Assembly: GCA_016125045.1 (NCBI GenBank)
Contig: WGML01000013.1
Location: forward strand, 1-40,692
DNA length: 40,692 nt
Reading direction: 5' to 3'
From: a bacterium
GTDB taxonomy: Bacteria; Pseudomonadota; Alphaproteobacteria; Caulobacterales; Hyphomonadaceae
Shown: positions 22,321-31,000 of the stretch, in pieces
Position numbering within the stretch: the stretch's first letter is position 1
How the letters are laid out: every line of letters starts with the position of its first letter
Position numbers and translations under genes: made by a program
Notes under the pieces: model-generated
Databases searched by the model: none
What the model was told of the DNA's origin: nothing
What the model saw: only the letters and a program-made list of their open reading frames with translations

Positions 22321-23838
22321 TCAATCATCGAGCAACGACAGCTGGTGTTCCTTGTTGGCTTCGTCGCTGTCGCGGTCGACGAGGCGGGTGGGGTAGTCGC
22401 CGGTGAAGCAATGATCGCTGAATTGCGGCAGCCGTGCATTGCGGGGGCCGGTGCCGAGCGCTTCATAAAAGCCCTCCAGCGACAGGAAGGCGAGCGAATC
22501 GACCTTGAGCCACTGACGCACCTCCTCAACCGACTTCGTATGGCTGATCAGCTCGTCGAGAGAGGGCATGTCGATCCCGTAGAAGTCGGGGTATCGGATC
22601 GGCGGGCACGCAACCCGGAAGTGGATTTCGCGCGCGCCCGCCTCACGCACCATCTGGATGATCTTCTGCGAGGTGTTGCCGCGCACGATCGAGTCATCGA
22701 CAAGCACGACCCGTTTGCCTTCGAGAATCGACCTGTTGGCGGCGTGCTTGCGCGAGATGTTGCGCCGTCTGCCATGCTGGGTGGGCTGAATGAATGTCCG
22801 CCCGATATAGTGGTTGCGAATGATCCCGTAACCGAAGGGCGTCCCGGTGCGCTCGGCGAAGCCGAGTGCTGCGGGCACTCCGCCGTCCGGAACCGGCGAC
22901 ACGAGGTCTACCTCGACGCCGTGTTCATCGGCGAGACGCATGCCGAGCTTGCGGCGAACCTCGTAAACGCTGCGCCCATGCAAAACGCTGTCGGGCCGTG
23001 CGAAATAGACATATTCGAACACGCAAGGCTGCGCCGCCCGGGGCGGAAAGGGCGTCAGGCTCTGCACCCCATCGGATGTGATCACCACGATCTCGCCATT
23101 CTCGATATCGCGCACATAGCTTCCGCCAATGGCCTCGATCGCACACGTCTCCGACGCGAGCACGGGTGCGCCGTCGACTTCACCCAGCACCAGAGGCCGC
23201 AGCCCCCACGGATCCCGCGCACCGATCAGCATATCCTTCGCGAGGGCGACGAAGGCGTACCCCCCCTCGATTTGCCAGAGCGCATCGATGAAGCGGTCCA
23301 CCACCCCGTCCTTCGCCGAATGCGAGATCAGGTGAAGGACGACTTCAGTGTCCATCGTCGAGTGGAACAGCGCCCCGCGATTCACCAGCTTGCGATGGAG
23401 ATCGCGCGCATTCGTGAGGTTGCCATTATGGGCGATCGCGAACCCGCCCGTTTCAAGGTCCGCGAAGATCGGCTGAATGTTCCGGAGGACCGTCCTACCT
23501 GACGTGGAATAACGGTTGTGGCCGATCGCGGCCCGGCCGGGGAGGCGTTTGATGCCCGGCTGATCTTCACTGAAATTGTCCCCCACGAGTCCCGCATGCC
23601 GTTCGACGTGGAAGAACCGAGTTGCGGGATCGAAGGTGGCGATGCCGCAGGCTTCCTCCCCGCGGTGTTGCAGCGCGTGCAGGGCGATCGCTGTGAGAAT
23701 GGCTGCATCGTCCCGGCCAAAGACTCCGAACACGCCGCACTTGTGACCCATCCCGTCCTTGCGTGATGGACCGAAATCATCGTCGGGATCGAGGGAGGCG
23801 GAGCTGTTAAACGACTTGCCGGTGTCGTTCGAGGACAT
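22321..23838 (-). CDS. purF: Amidophosphoribosyltransferase
   Basis: Committed step of purine synthesis: PRPP plus glutamine gives 5-phosphoribosylamine. 505 aa. The Ntn glutaminase domain begins at Cys34 (H-K-C-G-V-F-G-V-F-G) after a 33-residue leader that would be removed; it has H-A-L-Q-H-R-G-E-E-A-C-G and G-H-N-R-Y-S-T. The phosphoribosyltransferase part has the PRPP loop V-V-L-V-D-D-S-I-V-R-G-N-T. Of the Fe-S cysteines known in the B. subtilis enzyme, the C-terminal C-x-x-C is reduced to one Cys (S-D-H-C-F-T-G-D-Y-P), so a cluster is unlikely. It follows cvpA at short distance. Confidence 0.96.
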   Translation of the reverse strand: MSSNDTGKSFNSSASLDPDDDFGPSRKDGMGHKCGVFGVFGRDDAAILTAIALHALQHRGEEACGIATFDPATRFFHVERHAGLVGDNFSEDQPGIKRLPGRAAIGHNRYSTSGRTVLRNIQPIFADLETGGFAIAHNGNLTNARDLHRKLVNRGALFHSTMDTEVVLHLISHSAKDGVVDRFIDALWQIEGGYAFVALAKDMLIGARDPWGLRPLVLGEVDGAPVLASETCAIEAIGGSYVRDIENGEIVVITSDGVQSLTPFPPRAAQPCVFEYVYFARPDSVLHGRSVYEVRRKLGMRLADEHGVEVDLVSPVPDGGVPAALGFAERTGTPFGYGIIRNHYIGRTFIQPTQHGRRRNISRKHAANRSILEGKRVVLVDDSIVRGNTSQKIIQMVREAGAREIHFRVACPPIRYPDFYGIDMPSLDELISHTKSVEEVRQWLKVDSLAFLSLEGFYEALGTGPRNARLPQFSDHCFTGDYPTRLVDRDSDEANKEHQLSLLDD

Positions 23839-23873
23839 GTCCGCCTCCGTCCGCGAGAAACTCCAGGTCTGCG

Positions 23874-24452
23874 CTAGATGTCGGCGCCGGGAACGCCCCG
23901 CACGCCCTCCAGAGGCTTGTCGATCGTCTCGCGAGCACGGTCAACGAACCCTGGCATCGTCTTGCGCAGCCACTCCGCCGCAGCATCCGCATAAGGATAA
24001 ATCTGTGAGTCTGCAATGAATCTTGGCGTGGATGCGGGTGTGAGGAATTGCTGCATCAGCAGAACGAACAGGATGACCGCGAGCGCGCCGCGCGCCGCGC
24101 CGAACGCCGCCCCCGCGATGCGATCAAGTATGCCGATTTCGGGAGAGGAGTGGATCAGTCGCGAGAGCCGCGTGCCGATCAGGGCGGCGATGGAATAGGC
24201 GATAAGAAAGCCGACCACGACAAGGATCGCCGACGACGTGATCTCGGGCCATCCGGCCGGGATCAGCGGCTTGAGCGGCTCCCTGAACAGCACCAGCGCG
24301 TAGTAGGCGACAAGGCCGCCCGCAATGAAGGCGAGCACCGACGACGCTTCCCGGATCAACCCTCGGCCGAGCGACATCACGGCCGACACCAGCAGCACCG
24401 CGAACACGATCACGTCGAAAGGCGCGAACGGTCCGCCGAACAAGTCCCCCAT
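23874..24452 (-). CDS. cvpA: CvpA family membrane protein
   Basis: 192 aa with four hydrophobic segments in the first 120 residues. It opens F-A-P-F-D-V-I-V-F-A-V-L-L and has the family S-L-G-R-G-L-I-R-E-A turn, a G-x-x-x-A-Y-Y region and the G-I-L-D-R-I-A-G-A-A-F-G-A-A-R-G-A segment. A soluble C-terminal tail runs from about 150. CvpA is linked to colicin V export in E. coli and to envelope homeostasis; it is commonly encoded next to purF, as here. The ATG at 24452 lies 5 bases after the radA stop. The long upstream open frame to 24791 overlaps radA and is not used. Confidence 0.92.
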   Translation of the reverse strand: MGDLFGGPFAPFDVIVFAVLLVSAVMSLGRGLIREASSVLAFIAGGLVAYYALVLFREPLKPLIPAGWPEITSSAILVVVGFLIAYSIAALIGTRLSRLIHSSPEIGILDRIAGAAFGAARGALAVILFVLLMQQFLTPASTPRFIADSQIYPYADAAAEWLRKTMPGFVDRARETIDKPLEGVRGVPGADI

Positions 24453-24457
24453 GGAAA

Positions 24458-25825
24458 CTACTCCCCAGCAATCACATCGATCAGATCGACGAGCTTGGAT
24501 ACTCCAGTCACGGTCATGCCGTCGACTCGCTCTGGCGCCCCCGTCGGCGCGAAGGCTTTTGTAAATCCAAGTCGCGCCGCTTCGCGCAGGCGCGGATCCA
24601 TGCGTCCGACCGGGCGCACGGCCCCGGACAATGCGACTTCGCCGAAGAACACCGCGCCCTCCGGCGTCGGCTTGCCAACCATCGCGGAAGCCAGAGCCGC
24701 GGCGCAGGCAAGATCGCCGGCGGGCTCGTTGATGCGGTATCCGCCGGTGACGCTGAGATAGATATCCCGCGCCCCGACAGCGAGGCCGCACCGGGTCTCC
24801 AGGACCGCGAGCAGCATCGACAGGCGCGCGCTATCCCACCCGACGATTGATCTGCGGGGAGATCCCATCGCTTCGGGCCCGGCCAGCGCCTGCACTTCGG
24901 CGAGCATGGGCCTTGAGCCCTCCATCGAGGCGAACACGGAGCGTCCCGACGCATCGTCCTCGCGCGCGCCAAGGAACAGCGCCGAAGGGTCGACCGCCCC
25001 GGCAAGCCCTCGCTCGCTCATCTCGAAGACGCCGATCTCGTCGGTTGGTCCGAACCGGTTCTTGACGGACCGAAGGAGCCGGAACTGGTGGCCGCGCTCC
25101 CCTTCGAAATAGAAGACCGCATCGACGACATGCTCGAGCACGCGCGGCCCGGCGATCTGACCGTCCTTGGTGACGTGCCCGACCAGGATGACGCTGGCGC
25201 CCGTTTGCTTTGCAAAGCGTGTGAGCTCCATCGCGCATGCCCGCACCTGCCCGACGGACCCCGGCGATGCGTCGAGACTGTCGGACCAGAGGGTCTGCAC
25301 GCTGTCGATCACCACCACATCAGGCGCCGCCGCCTTGAGCGCTTTCAGGATCGTGCGCAGGTCGGTTTCCGCGGCGAGTTGAACCGGCGACGTTGCGACG
25401 CCCAGCCGGTGTGCGCGGGCCTGGATCTGCGAAATCGCCTCCTCGCCGGTGATGTAGATGGCCTTCGCCCCAGCACTCGCCATCGTGGCGGCGGCTTGAA
25501 GCAGCAGCGTGGACTTTCCGATGCCCGGGTCTCCGCCAATCAGCACGGCCGAGCTTCGGGCGAGGCCGCCTCCGAACACTCGGTCAAGTTCGTTGACGCC
25601 GGTGCTCATCCGATCCGGTGGCGGTTCATCCGAGTGGAGCGCCGAGAACGCGAGCCCTGCGCCGCGTCTTCGTTCCGGCGCCGCGGACGCTGCGAGCCCC
25701 CCGGGCGGACCTGCGGCTTCTTCCACGAGCGTGTTCCAGGCCCCGCACCCGTCGCACTTACCGGACCACTTGCCGTGGCTCGTTCCGCAAGTCTGGCAGA
25801 CGAAAGCGGTCGTCCCTTTGGCCAT
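24458..25825 (-). CDS. radA: DNA repair protein RadA
   Basis: 455 aa branch-migration ATPase/helicase acting in recombination. N-terminal zinc finger C-x2-C-x8-C-x2-C (CQTCGTSHGKWSGKCDGC). RecA-like core with Walker A GGDPGIGKST, Walker B region V-V-I-D-S-V-Q-T-L and the RadA-specific K-N-R-F-G motif (VKNRFGPTDE). A C-terminal Lon-protease-like domain (about 290-455) includes the A-V-G-A-R-D-I-Y-L-S-V-T-G-G-Y-R segment. I chose the ATG at 25825, giving the normal M-A-K-x-x-x-x-F-x-C start. First gene of the radA-cvpA-purF-SDR run. Confidence 0.96.
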   Translation of the reverse strand: MAKGTTAFVCQTCGTSHGKWSGKCDGCGAWNTLVEEAAGPPGGLAASAAPERRRGAGLAFSALHSDEPPPDRMSTGVNELDRVFGGGLARSSAVLIGGDPGIGKSTLLLQAAATMASAGAKAIYITGEEAISQIQARAHRLGVATSPVQLAAETDLRTILKALKAAAPDVVVIDSVQTLWSDSLDASPGSVGQVRACAMELTRFAKQTGASVILVGHVTKDGQIAGPRVLEHVVDAVFYFEGERGHQFRLLRSVKNRFGPTDEIGVFEMSERGLAGAVDPSALFLGAREDDASGRSVFASMEGSRPMLAEVQALAGPEAMGSPRRSIVGWDSARLSMLLAVLETRCGLAVGARDIYLSVTGGYRINEPAGDLACAAALASAMVGKPTPEGAVFFGEVALSGAVRPVGRMDPRLREAARLGFTKAFAPTGAPERVDGMTVTGVSKLVDLIDVIAGE

Positions 25826-25893
25826 GGTGTCGCCGCTCGAATCACTGAACCCGCCCGGATAGTGACAGATCGGGTCCGGTCCGGCGATGTTTC

Positions 25894-28287
25894 CTAGCGG
25901 GCGGCGACCGCAGCCCCGCAAGCGGCCGGGCGCAGGCGTTCCGTGCCCGCGCATCCCTCTGCACCTTCCGCGAGACTGTAGCGCCGCACGGCGCCCGCCT
26001 CGACCGCGGCTGGAGAAAACCTAAGATCATCCCAGCCCTTTCGGGAGTAGAGGCGCGTCTGGTCGGCATGAAACGGCGAGGTCGGGTCTGTCGACTGCGA
26101 GTAGGTGAGCACGCCAGCGCTGACCGGGCCCTCATCAGTGAACTCGACCGCCATCACCCAGCTTGAGCCGTGGCGGATACTGGTCCAGCCGAGTTTGGGT
26201 TCAACCGCGCCAACCGAAATGACGTTGAACACGCCCTCCGGACCAGCTCCCCCGTGGATGGGAATTCTGGCGTCGCCGCGCGTTTGGCGCTGCACAGCGC
26301 CCAGCGGCGCATCCAGCGGAATCTCAAGTTCGTTCAGCGTATCGACAGCCTTCTCCAGAGCGGTCAGCACGGCGGGGTCAGTCACGTCCAGCGTATGCGG
26401 CGTGTTGACGGGATCGGCGGGGTCGAATGGGACCTTGAAGCGAATGCCTCCAGCCTCGGCGAACAGGTGAAACAGGTGCGCGCCCCTGCTGTCGAGGTTC
26501 ACCCGCATGTCCCACCTCGCGAGCGCGTCGCATGCCGGGGCGAGCTTCGCCTTCCTGGACTTGCGGCAGGCGGCGACGAGATCGTCGCGCACCATTTCTC
26601 CGCCGAGGTGGCGGTTGTTGAACATCACCTGTTGCAGGCTGGTGAGGTCGAACTTTTCGCCCTCGAACCCATCGGCGCCCGAGAGGCGATCCTCGATCAG
26701 CTTGAGACTGAGCCGTGTACGAAGGCTGCGGGTGGCGGCTTCGTCTCCCACGATCGGGCTGAAGCCGGTCAGCGGCTCGTTCGGATTCGTCAGCCAGTGG
26801 CTGTCATTGCTCTGGCTCATGTAATCCGTGCGCACGAGCTGCGGCGTGCGGCTACCGCCCATGACGCCGCGCGCCGTCGAATCCGGATCGGTCGCCCAAT
26901 CGCACGCCGCCCTCGACCCGTCGAGCACGGGGATCCGGCGGCGCGTCCACTCCGTTCGTCCGAAGTCCGAGATCGAACACGCCACCACGAGGGCCTCCGA
27001 GACATTCGGGATCATGCCCATGTCGCCGAAGAAAGTGGTCCCGCCGGCGTCGACGGCGGTGGTGTTGAAGCCTGTCGCCTGGAACCGCTGCAGGGTCGCG
27101 CGCAGGTCCTCGGCCGAGCGCGCCTTCCAGATGCCGAGATACTGGTCCACCGTCCGAAGACCCTGCGGCATGATCCGGATCGCGAACGCGCGCTCCTTCG
27201 TCCAGGGCAGGCCTTCGGTTTCGAGCACCGGGCCAAACCGAGTCTGGAACAGCACTCGCTTTTCCGCCTTCACCCCCTCGTCCGTCTTCACGCCCACGGT
27301 GACGTTGACCCGGTCCATCGGGACGGACTGGCCTTCATACATGTAGCGGGTGGGGTCCGCCGGATCGAGCGAGAGTTCGAAATAGCCAAAGCGCCGCGCC
27401 GTCGAGACCGTATGCGTCCATGCAATCGCATCGGTATGCCCGATGCCGACCGTCGCATTGGTCACGAGGCCGGCCCCCACGACATTGAGCTCCCCCGGGA
27501 TGGTGAGATGGATGCGGTAGAAGCGGTTCTGCCCCTCCCATGGATAGTGCGGATTGCCGAGCAGCATCCCCCGACCCGATTTGGTCGCCTCCCGACCGAG
27601 CGCGTAGGCGTTCGAGCCAAGTCCGAGGGTTTCGGTCATCGGGTCGTCCGCCGCCCGCGCGTGCTGCGGCCCCTGATCGGGCGGAGACGCCGATGCGATC
27701 CCCGCCGCCTGGATCAGCACCTGTCCGGCATAGACATGCCGCCAGTAGTCGATCTCATCGATTTCGCGCACCCAGTCGGCGCCTTTGCACCGAGGGTCCG
27801 AGATGCCCGCAACGCCCTTGTCGCGGATGAACCGGCTGACCCCGGCTGCATAGCCCTTTGCGATCGCGCGCGCCTCCGGAGAGGGCGTGTCGACCGACTC
27901 TGCGGGGCCATTGAGCAGGCGCTCCGTCTCGCCGCTCGCGATCAGGGCGCGGTGATAAACGTCGCTGATGAGGTTCTGATCGCGTTCGCCCGCTCCGAAA
28001 TGCAGGGCGCGCTCTCCGGAGACCGTGAGCGTCCGCTCGGCGATTTCGCAAATATTGTCCTCGGCTGCGGCATAGCCGATCCCGAACCCGAGCCCCGCAT
28101 AGGTCTCGGCGGTGATGTGGGGAACGCCGTAATCCGTCCGAATGATGCTGGCGGCGTAGGTCGGCGCCGACCGGATCGCCGCCGCCGCTTCCACTTCCAC
28201 CACCGGCGGCGCCGGAGCCGTCGCGCAGCCCGCGAGGATCGTCCCAGCGGCCAGGATCGCCGCCGGGTATCCGGAAGTCCTAAGCAT
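25894..28287 (-). CDS. Penicillin-acylase-family (Ntn) lipoprotein acylase
   Basis: 797 aa. Lipoprotein signal with lipobox ILAGC (Cys21). An alpha chain (about 40-224) starts with I-I-R-T-D-Y-G-V-P-H-I-T-A. Autocatalytic cleavage is expected at Gly224-Ser225 in L-G-L-G-S-N-A-Y-A-L, where Ser225 becomes the nucleophile of the beta chain. The beta chain carries N-P-H-Y-P-W-E-G-Q-N-R-F-Y, G-I-G-H-T-D-A-I-A-W-T-H-T and N-D-S-H-W-L-T-N-P. Such enzymes split amide bonds of acyl-homoserine lactones, lipopeptides or penicillins; the HWLTNP/acyl pocket type recalls the PvdQ/aculeacin branch. Substrate unproven. The ribosome binding site is embedded in a hairpin (28293-28324). Confidence 0.88.
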   Translation of the reverse strand: MLRTSGYPAAILAAGTILAGCATAPAPPVVEVEAAAAIRSAPTYAASIIRTDYGVPHITAETYAGLGFGIGYAAAEDNICEIAERTLTVSGERALHFGAGERDQNLISDVYHRALIASGETERLLNGPAESVDTPSPEARAIAKGYAAGVSRFIRDKGVAGISDPRCKGADWVREIDEIDYWRHVYAGQVLIQAAGIASASPPDQGPQHARAADDPMTETLGLGSNAYALGREATKSGRGMLLGNPHYPWEGQNRFYRIHLTIPGELNVVGAGLVTNATVGIGHTDAIAWTHTVSTARRFGYFELSLDPADPTRYMYEGQSVPMDRVNVTVGVKTDEGVKAEKRVLFQTRFGPVLETEGLPWTKERAFAIRIMPQGLRTVDQYLGIWKARSAEDLRATLQRFQATGFNTTAVDAGGTTFFGDMGMIPNVSEALVVACSISDFGRTEWTRRRIPVLDGSRAACDWATDPDSTARGVMGGSRTPQLVRTDYMSQSNDSHWLTNPNEPLTGFSPIVGDEAATRSLRTRLSLKLIEDRLSGADGFEGEKFDLTSLQQVMFNNRHLGGEMVRDDLVAACRKSRKAKLAPACDALARWDMRVNLDSRGAHLFHLFAEAGGIRFKVPFDPADPVNTPHTLDVTDPAVLTALEKAVDTLNELEIPLDAPLGAVQRQTRGDARIPIHGGAGPEGVFNVISVGAVEPKLGWTSIRHGSSWVMAVEFTDEGPVSAGVLTYSQSTDPTSPFHADQTRLYSRKGWDDLRFSPAAVEAGAVRRYSLAEGAEGCAGTERLRPAACGAAVAAR

Positions 28288-28292
28288 GGTGT

Positions 28293-28324
28293 CTCTCCCC
28301 TCGCATTTACTGGATGGGGGAGAG
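28293..28324 (-). promoter_or_regulatory. Hairpin sequestering the acylase ribosome binding site
   Basis: On the minus strand CTCTCCCC (28324-28317) can pair with GGGGAGAG (28300-28293), leaving a 16-base loop. The second arm is the Shine-Dalgarno of the acylase gene, ending 5 bases before its ATG at 28287. The 8-bp GC-rich stem could limit translation, or the repeat could instead be a protein operator. Confidence 0.5.
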
Positions 28325-28371
28325 TGTCATCAAGCCCGCTCCGGATGCAAGCTTGCGGTGGGCTGCGGCGT

Positions 28372-29127
28372 CTAGAGCGCGGGCTGGATCGGCCCGTCTG
28401 CGCGGCCGTGCACGAATTGTTCGACATGCGGGTCGCCGGACCGGTCAAGCTCGCTGACCGGGCCGCGCCAGATAATCCGGCCCTCGTGCAGCATGGCGAT
28501 TTCGTCTGCGATCTTCCTCACGCTCGCCATGTCATGGGTGATTGTCACGGCCGCCGCGCCGAGCGCCTTGACCTGTTCGAGGATCAGATCGTTCACCGCG
28601 TCAGCGGTGATCGGATCAAGGCCGGTGGTGGGTTCATCGAAGAAGATCAGATCCGGCGTTGCAATGATCGCCCGCGCCAGTCCGACCCGCTTCTGCATGC
28701 CGCCGGACAGCTCCGCCGGGCGAAGGTCCGCCGCCGCGGCGCCAAGGCGGACTTTGGCGAGTGTTTCGATCGCCCGGTCCTTCGCTTTCGAGCGCTTCAC
28801 GCCGTCCCGATAGAGCAGGGCGAATGCGACATTCTCCCACACGGTGAGGCTGTCGAAGAGGGCGCCTCCCTGAAACAGCATTCCGGTCCGCTCCCGGATC
28901 CTGTCGGCGTTCGAGGGCGTGACCGTCTCGCCATCGAAGTGGATGTCGCCCGCGTCCGGGGACAGAAGCCCGAGCGCGCATTTGATCGTGACCGACTTGC
29001 CGGTGCCGGACCCGCCGATGATGACGAGGGACTGTCCCGGCGCAACCGAGAGGTCGACCCCGCGCAAGACCGACTTGGTCCCGAACGACTTGTGGACGCC
29101 CGTCATCTTCAGAAGCGGCGCGATCAC
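28372..29127 (-). CDS. mlaF: ABC transporter ATPase of the Mla lipid system
   Basis: 251 aa cytosolic ATPase that would power phospholipid movement between the membranes with MlaE. Walker A GGSGTGKS, Q-loop region L-F-Q-G-G-A-L-F-D-S-L-T, signature LSGGMQKRVGLARA, Walker B LIFFDEPTTGLDP and H-loop T-H-D-M-A-S, in the form typical of MlaF/Ttg2A. The GTG at 29127 overlaps the mlaE stop (GTGA), so the two are coupled. The MCE-domain subunit (MlaD) and MlaB/C are not in this window. Gene name is by family and by pairing with mlaE. Confidence 0.88.
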   Translation of the reverse strand: MIAPLLKMTGVHKSFGTKSVLRGVDLSVAPGQSLVIIGGSGTGKSVTIKCALGLLSPDAGDIHFDGETVTPSNADRIRERTGMLFQGGALFDSLTVWENVAFALLYRDGVKRSKAKDRAIETLAKVRLGAAAADLRPAELSGGMQKRVGLARAIIATPDLIFFDEPTTGLDPITADAVNDLILEQVKALGAAAVTITHDMASVRKIADEIAMLHEGRIIWRGPVSELDRSGDPHVEQFVHGRADGPIQPAL

Positions 29128-29927
29128 AGTCCAACCCTCACGAAGATCGACGTGAGCACATAGTTCGAGGCGAGGATCAGCACCGCCGCCCCGACGACCG
29201 CCAGCGTGGCCGCGCGTCCGACCCCGCCGGCTCCGCCCTTCGATCGGTCGCCCTGATAGCATCCCATCAGCGCGATGATCGCTCCGAAAACCGCCGCCTT
29301 GATCAGGCCCGAAACGATGTCGCCCGTCGTGACGAACCGCCATGTGTTGGTGAGGTAGGCCGCCCAGTTGAAGTCAAGCGATCCAACCGCCACCAGATAC
29401 CCGCCCATCACGCCGATGATGTCCGCGACCAGCACCAGAGCGGGCAGGGTCACGGTGGCTGCGATCACCCTTGGCGCATAGAGATAGCGTTTGGGCCGGG
29501 CCGAAAGCGTCAGGAGCGCGTCGATCTGCTCCGTCACCCGCATCGCCCCGATTTCAGCCGCGATGCCCGCGCTGACGCGCCCGGCCAGCATCAACCCGGC
29601 GAGAACGGGGCCGAGCTCTCGCGTGATCCCCAGCACCACGATGTTCGGCACAAACTGCTCTGCGTTGAATCGCGAGCCGCCCGTGTAGATGTTGAGCGCC
29701 AATGCAGCGCCGATGAACACCGCGGTCAGTCCGACTACCGGAAGCGAGTAGAATCCGATCCGAACACACTGCCGCAGCACTTCGCTCACATAAATGGTCG
29801 GCGTGACGCACGCGCCAAGCACATTGCCGCTGAACGTCGTCAGCCGGCCGATCTCTGCGAGCGCGCCCAGCGTGGAGCGACCGATCAGACGGAAGGGTCG
29901 AGCGACTGCGCTGTCTTCAGATGTCAT
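29124..29927 (-). CDS. mlaE: ABC transporter permease, MlaE family
   Basis: 267 aa inner-membrane protein with five or six hydrophobic segments. MlaE motifs include G-L-T-A-V-F-I-G-A-A-L-A-L, V-V-L-G-I-T-R-E-L-G-P-V-L-A-G-L-M-L-A-G-R-V-S-A-G-I, A-A-E-I-G-A-M-R-V-T-E-Q-I-D-A-L and G-C-Y-Q-G. It forms the membrane core of the lipid transporter with MlaF. It starts inside the end of the alr frame (overlap at 29917-29927), so alr-mlaE-mlaF reads as one minus-strand unit. Confidence 0.93.
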   Translation of the reverse strand: MTSEDSAVARPFRLIGRSTLGALAEIGRLTTFSGNVLGACVTPTIYVSEVLRQCVRIGFYSLPVVGLTAVFIGAALALNIYTGGSRFNAEQFVPNIVVLGITRELGPVLAGLMLAGRVSAGIAAEIGAMRVTEQIDALLTLSARPKRYLYAPRVIAATVTLPALVLVADIIGVMGGYLVAVGSLDFNWAAYLTNTWRFVTTGDIVSGLIKAAVFGAIIALMGCYQGDRSKGGAGGVGRAATLAVVGAAVLILASNYVLTSIFVRVGL

Positions 29928-30984
29928 GCATGGGTCCCGAATGAGAGCGCTTGACCCGCTGACCGAGCCTCACCAGCAACTCATAGTCAGCCGCGCCGAT
30001 CGCCGCCGCCTGGTCCCTGAGCGGCATGCCCGGCCCAAGGAATTCCACTGTGTCTCCGGTTTCGACCCCAAGACCGGAAACGTCGATCATCACGATGTCC
30101 ATCGAGACCCGCCCCACCACCGGCCTTCGTTCACCGCGGAGGACGCCATAGCCGCGATTGGACGCCGAACGCAAGAAGCCGTCAGCGTAACCGAGCGCGA
30201 CAGCGGCAAGTTCGGTTGGTTTCGTGCAAACCCAAGTCGCGCCATAGCCGACCGCCTCGCCGACGTCGGCGCGTCGCGTCTGGATCACGGGCGCGGTCAC
30301 ACGCGCCACGTCCTGCGTCATGGGCCCTGCGCCGGGCGCGGGGCCGCCGCCATATAGACCTATGCCGGGCCGCACTTCGTCAAATGTGTACCGGTCGCCG
30401 AGATAAATCCCGGCCGTGGCGGCGAGGCTTCTTGTCCCCTTGGGCCAAAGCCTGATCGCCTCGTTGAATCGTCCGAGCTGCTGAGCGTTCATCGGATGGC
30501 CGGGCTCATCGGCGCAGGCGAGGTGGCTCATCAGAACCTCGGGATTTGGCGTCAGGGCCCGCGCGTCCGCCCAGTCTTGCGGCGGGATGCCGAGCCGCGT
30601 CATGCCGGTGTCGAGTTGGATCGTCGCCTTGCCCTCGACGCCTCCGGATGTGAGCCAATCGCGTATCTGTCCGACCGTGTTCAGGACGGGGGACAGGTTC
30701 GCCGACCGCATCGCCTCAGCCACCTCGCTGTCGAACCCGTGCAGCACCGCGATGTCCGGTCCCGCGCCCAACGCGGAGCGAAGCTCGATCCCCTCCTGAA
30801 CATGCGCGACATAGAAGCGAGTGCACCCGGCTCGCGAAAGCGCCCGCGCGATCGGCGCCGCGCCGAGCCCATACCCATCGGCCTTCACCACCGCAGCCGC
30901 TCGCGCGCCCTTGGCGGCGCGGCCGAGCAGCCTCCAGTTCGCGACCAGCACGCCGAGATCGATCTGGGCCTGAGCCTCTTTCAC
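29917..30984 (-). CDS. alr: Alanine racemase
   Basis: 355 aa PLP enzyme making D-alanine for peptidoglycan. The PLP lysine is in A-A-V-V-K-A-D-G-Y-G-L-G (Lys34); the acid/base Tyr is in A-V-G-Y-G-A-T-W; S-M-D-I-V-M-I-D-V-S and the C-terminal beta-domain (about 235-355) are present. Start GTG at 30984, giving V-K-E-A-Q-A-Q-I-D-L, as expected just before the barrel; the open frame back to 31095 overlaps dnaB and is not family-like. It follows dnaB by 16 bases and overlaps mlaE. Confidence 0.95.
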   Translation of the reverse strand: MKEAQAQIDLGVLVANWRLLGRAAKGARAAAVVKADGYGLGAAPIARALSRAGCTRFYVAHVQEGIELRSALGAGPDIAVLHGFDSEVAEAMRSANLSPVLNTVGQIRDWLTSGGVEGKATIQLDTGMTRLGIPPQDWADARALTPNPEVLMSHLACADEPGHPMNAQQLGRFNEAIRLWPKGTRSLAATAGIYLGDRYTFDEVRPGIGLYGGGPAPGAGPMTQDVARVTAPVIQTRRADVGEAVGYGATWVCTKPTELAAVALGYADGFLRSASNRGYGVLRGERRPVVGRVSMDIVMIDVSGLGVETGDTVEFLGPGMPLRDQAAAIGAADYELLVRLGQRVKRSHSGPMHDI

Positions 30985-31000
30985 GCGGCCGCGCTCCGGA

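Noticed and set aside
22345..23502. 385-codon open frame on the plus strand
   Set aside because: Mirror of purF on the opposite strand with no protein family character.
24453..24791. In-frame extension upstream of cvpA
   Set aside because: The extra 113 residues overlap radA in another frame and are Arg-rich; CvpA proteins start at the membrane segment, matching the ATG at 24452.
26170..29163. 997-codon open frame on the plus strand
   Set aside because: It is antisense to the acylase and mlaF genes, both with clear catalytic motifs. The translation is low-complexity Arg/Ala/His-rich, as expected for the opposite strand of GC-rich coding DNA.
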